5,858 nt of DNA from Cyanobium sp. NIES-981 (lineage in GTDB: Bacteria > Cyanobacteriota > Cyanobacteriia > PCC-6307 > Cyanobiaceae). The stretch covers positions 1 to 5,858 of the forward strand of contig CAMDSS010000131.1 of assembly GCA_945907085.1 (NCBI GenBank), read 5' to 3'. Shown here one piece after another: positions 5,816-5,858 of this stretch (position 1 is its first letter; each line of letters starts with the position of its first letter). Made by a program: the position numbers and the translations under genes. The notes under the pieces were generated by a model that was not told the origin of the DNA, ran no database searches, and was given only the letters and a program-made list of their open reading frames with translations.

Positions 5816-5858
5816 ACCTGGCATCGAGCTATCTTCTCAGGGGGCTACCCCCCAAATA
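5816..5858 (-). rRNA. rrf: 5S ribosomal RNA, 3' end (gene continues beyond the window)
   Basis: Read on the minus strand, the last 43 nt end in GATAGCTCGATGCCAGGT, the typical cyanobacterial 5S 3' terminus; compare AUAGCUCGACGCCAGGU in known cyanobacterial 5S rRNAs. The CCAGG would form helix I with the 5' CCUGG outside the window. Inside the fragment GGGGG-TAG-CCCCC forms the upper part of the helix IV/V arm. Bacterial 5S is about 117-120 nt, so roughly 75 nt are missing. By usual gene order the 23S and 16S genes should lie further right, but they cannot be seen. The exact 3' end may be one or two bases different. Confidence 0.92.

Noticed and set aside
5567..5824. 85-codon minus-strand open frame reaching into the 5S 3' end
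   Set aside because: It crosses the 5S trailer, the terminator and the start of the BrkB gene in another frame, so it is a chance frame.
5775..5858. AAAGGAGG followed by ATG at 5801 as a small plus-strand gene start
   Set aside because: The spacing of 18 nt is too long, and the frame would run antisense through 5S rRNA. The nearer TTG at 5791 opens only five codons.
1..5858. CRISPR array, tRNA, insertion sequence or riboswitch
   Set aside because: I saw no spaced direct repeats, cloverleaf with CCA-type end, transposase motifs, terminal inverted repeats or recognisable riboswitch leader. No gene-free stretch exceeds about 150 nt.

Overview
The window looks like ordinary core chromosome of a GC-rich unicellular picocyanobacterium of the Synechococcus/Cyanobium type. 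The reasons are the gene families present (HrpB, a sucrose-phosphatase-like HAD enzyme, ExoVII genes followed by a DUF2834 membrane protein), the 5S rRNA 3' end with its AUAGCUCGAUGCCAGGU ending, the very dense packing and the generally weak Shine-Dalgarno sequences. The genus is inferred from remembered family features; no database search was run.

Layout from left to right. (1) 1-1446, plus strand: the C-terminal part of the ATP-dependent helicase HrpB, cut by the window edge. (2) 1463-2272, minus strand, convergent with hrpB: a HAD-superfamily phosphatase related to sucrose-6-phosphate phosphatase, with all four HAD motifs. (3) 2298-4349, plus strand: a tightly coupled four-gene cluster made of a small two-helix membrane protein, xseA, xseB (large and small subunits of exodeoxyribonuclease VII) and a DUF2834 membrane protein. 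The junctions are an ATGA overlap, an 88-nt overlap and another ATGA overlap. (4) 4362-5672, minus strand: a small two-helix zinc-ribbon membrane protein and, upstream of it, a BrkB/YihY-family six-helix membrane protein. (5) 5673-5858: a spacer with a strong bidirectional intrinsic terminator and the 3' end of a 5S rRNA gene on the minus strand. The 3' end of what is probably an rRNA operon therefore lies just beyond the right edge, and that operon reads toward the BrkB gene.

The genes serve separate housekeeping roles: RNA helicase, sugar-phosphate phosphatase, DNA repair nuclease, envelope proteins and ribosomal RNA. The only clear functional unit is ExoVII. I see no mobile element, CRISPR array, tRNA or defence system. 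The points most worth a second look are the two uncharacterised membrane proteins translationally coupled to ExoVII, the long out-of-frame xseA/xseB overlap, the crowded divergent start region near 2270-2337, and a visible drop in GC in the BrkB gene next to the rRNA locus.
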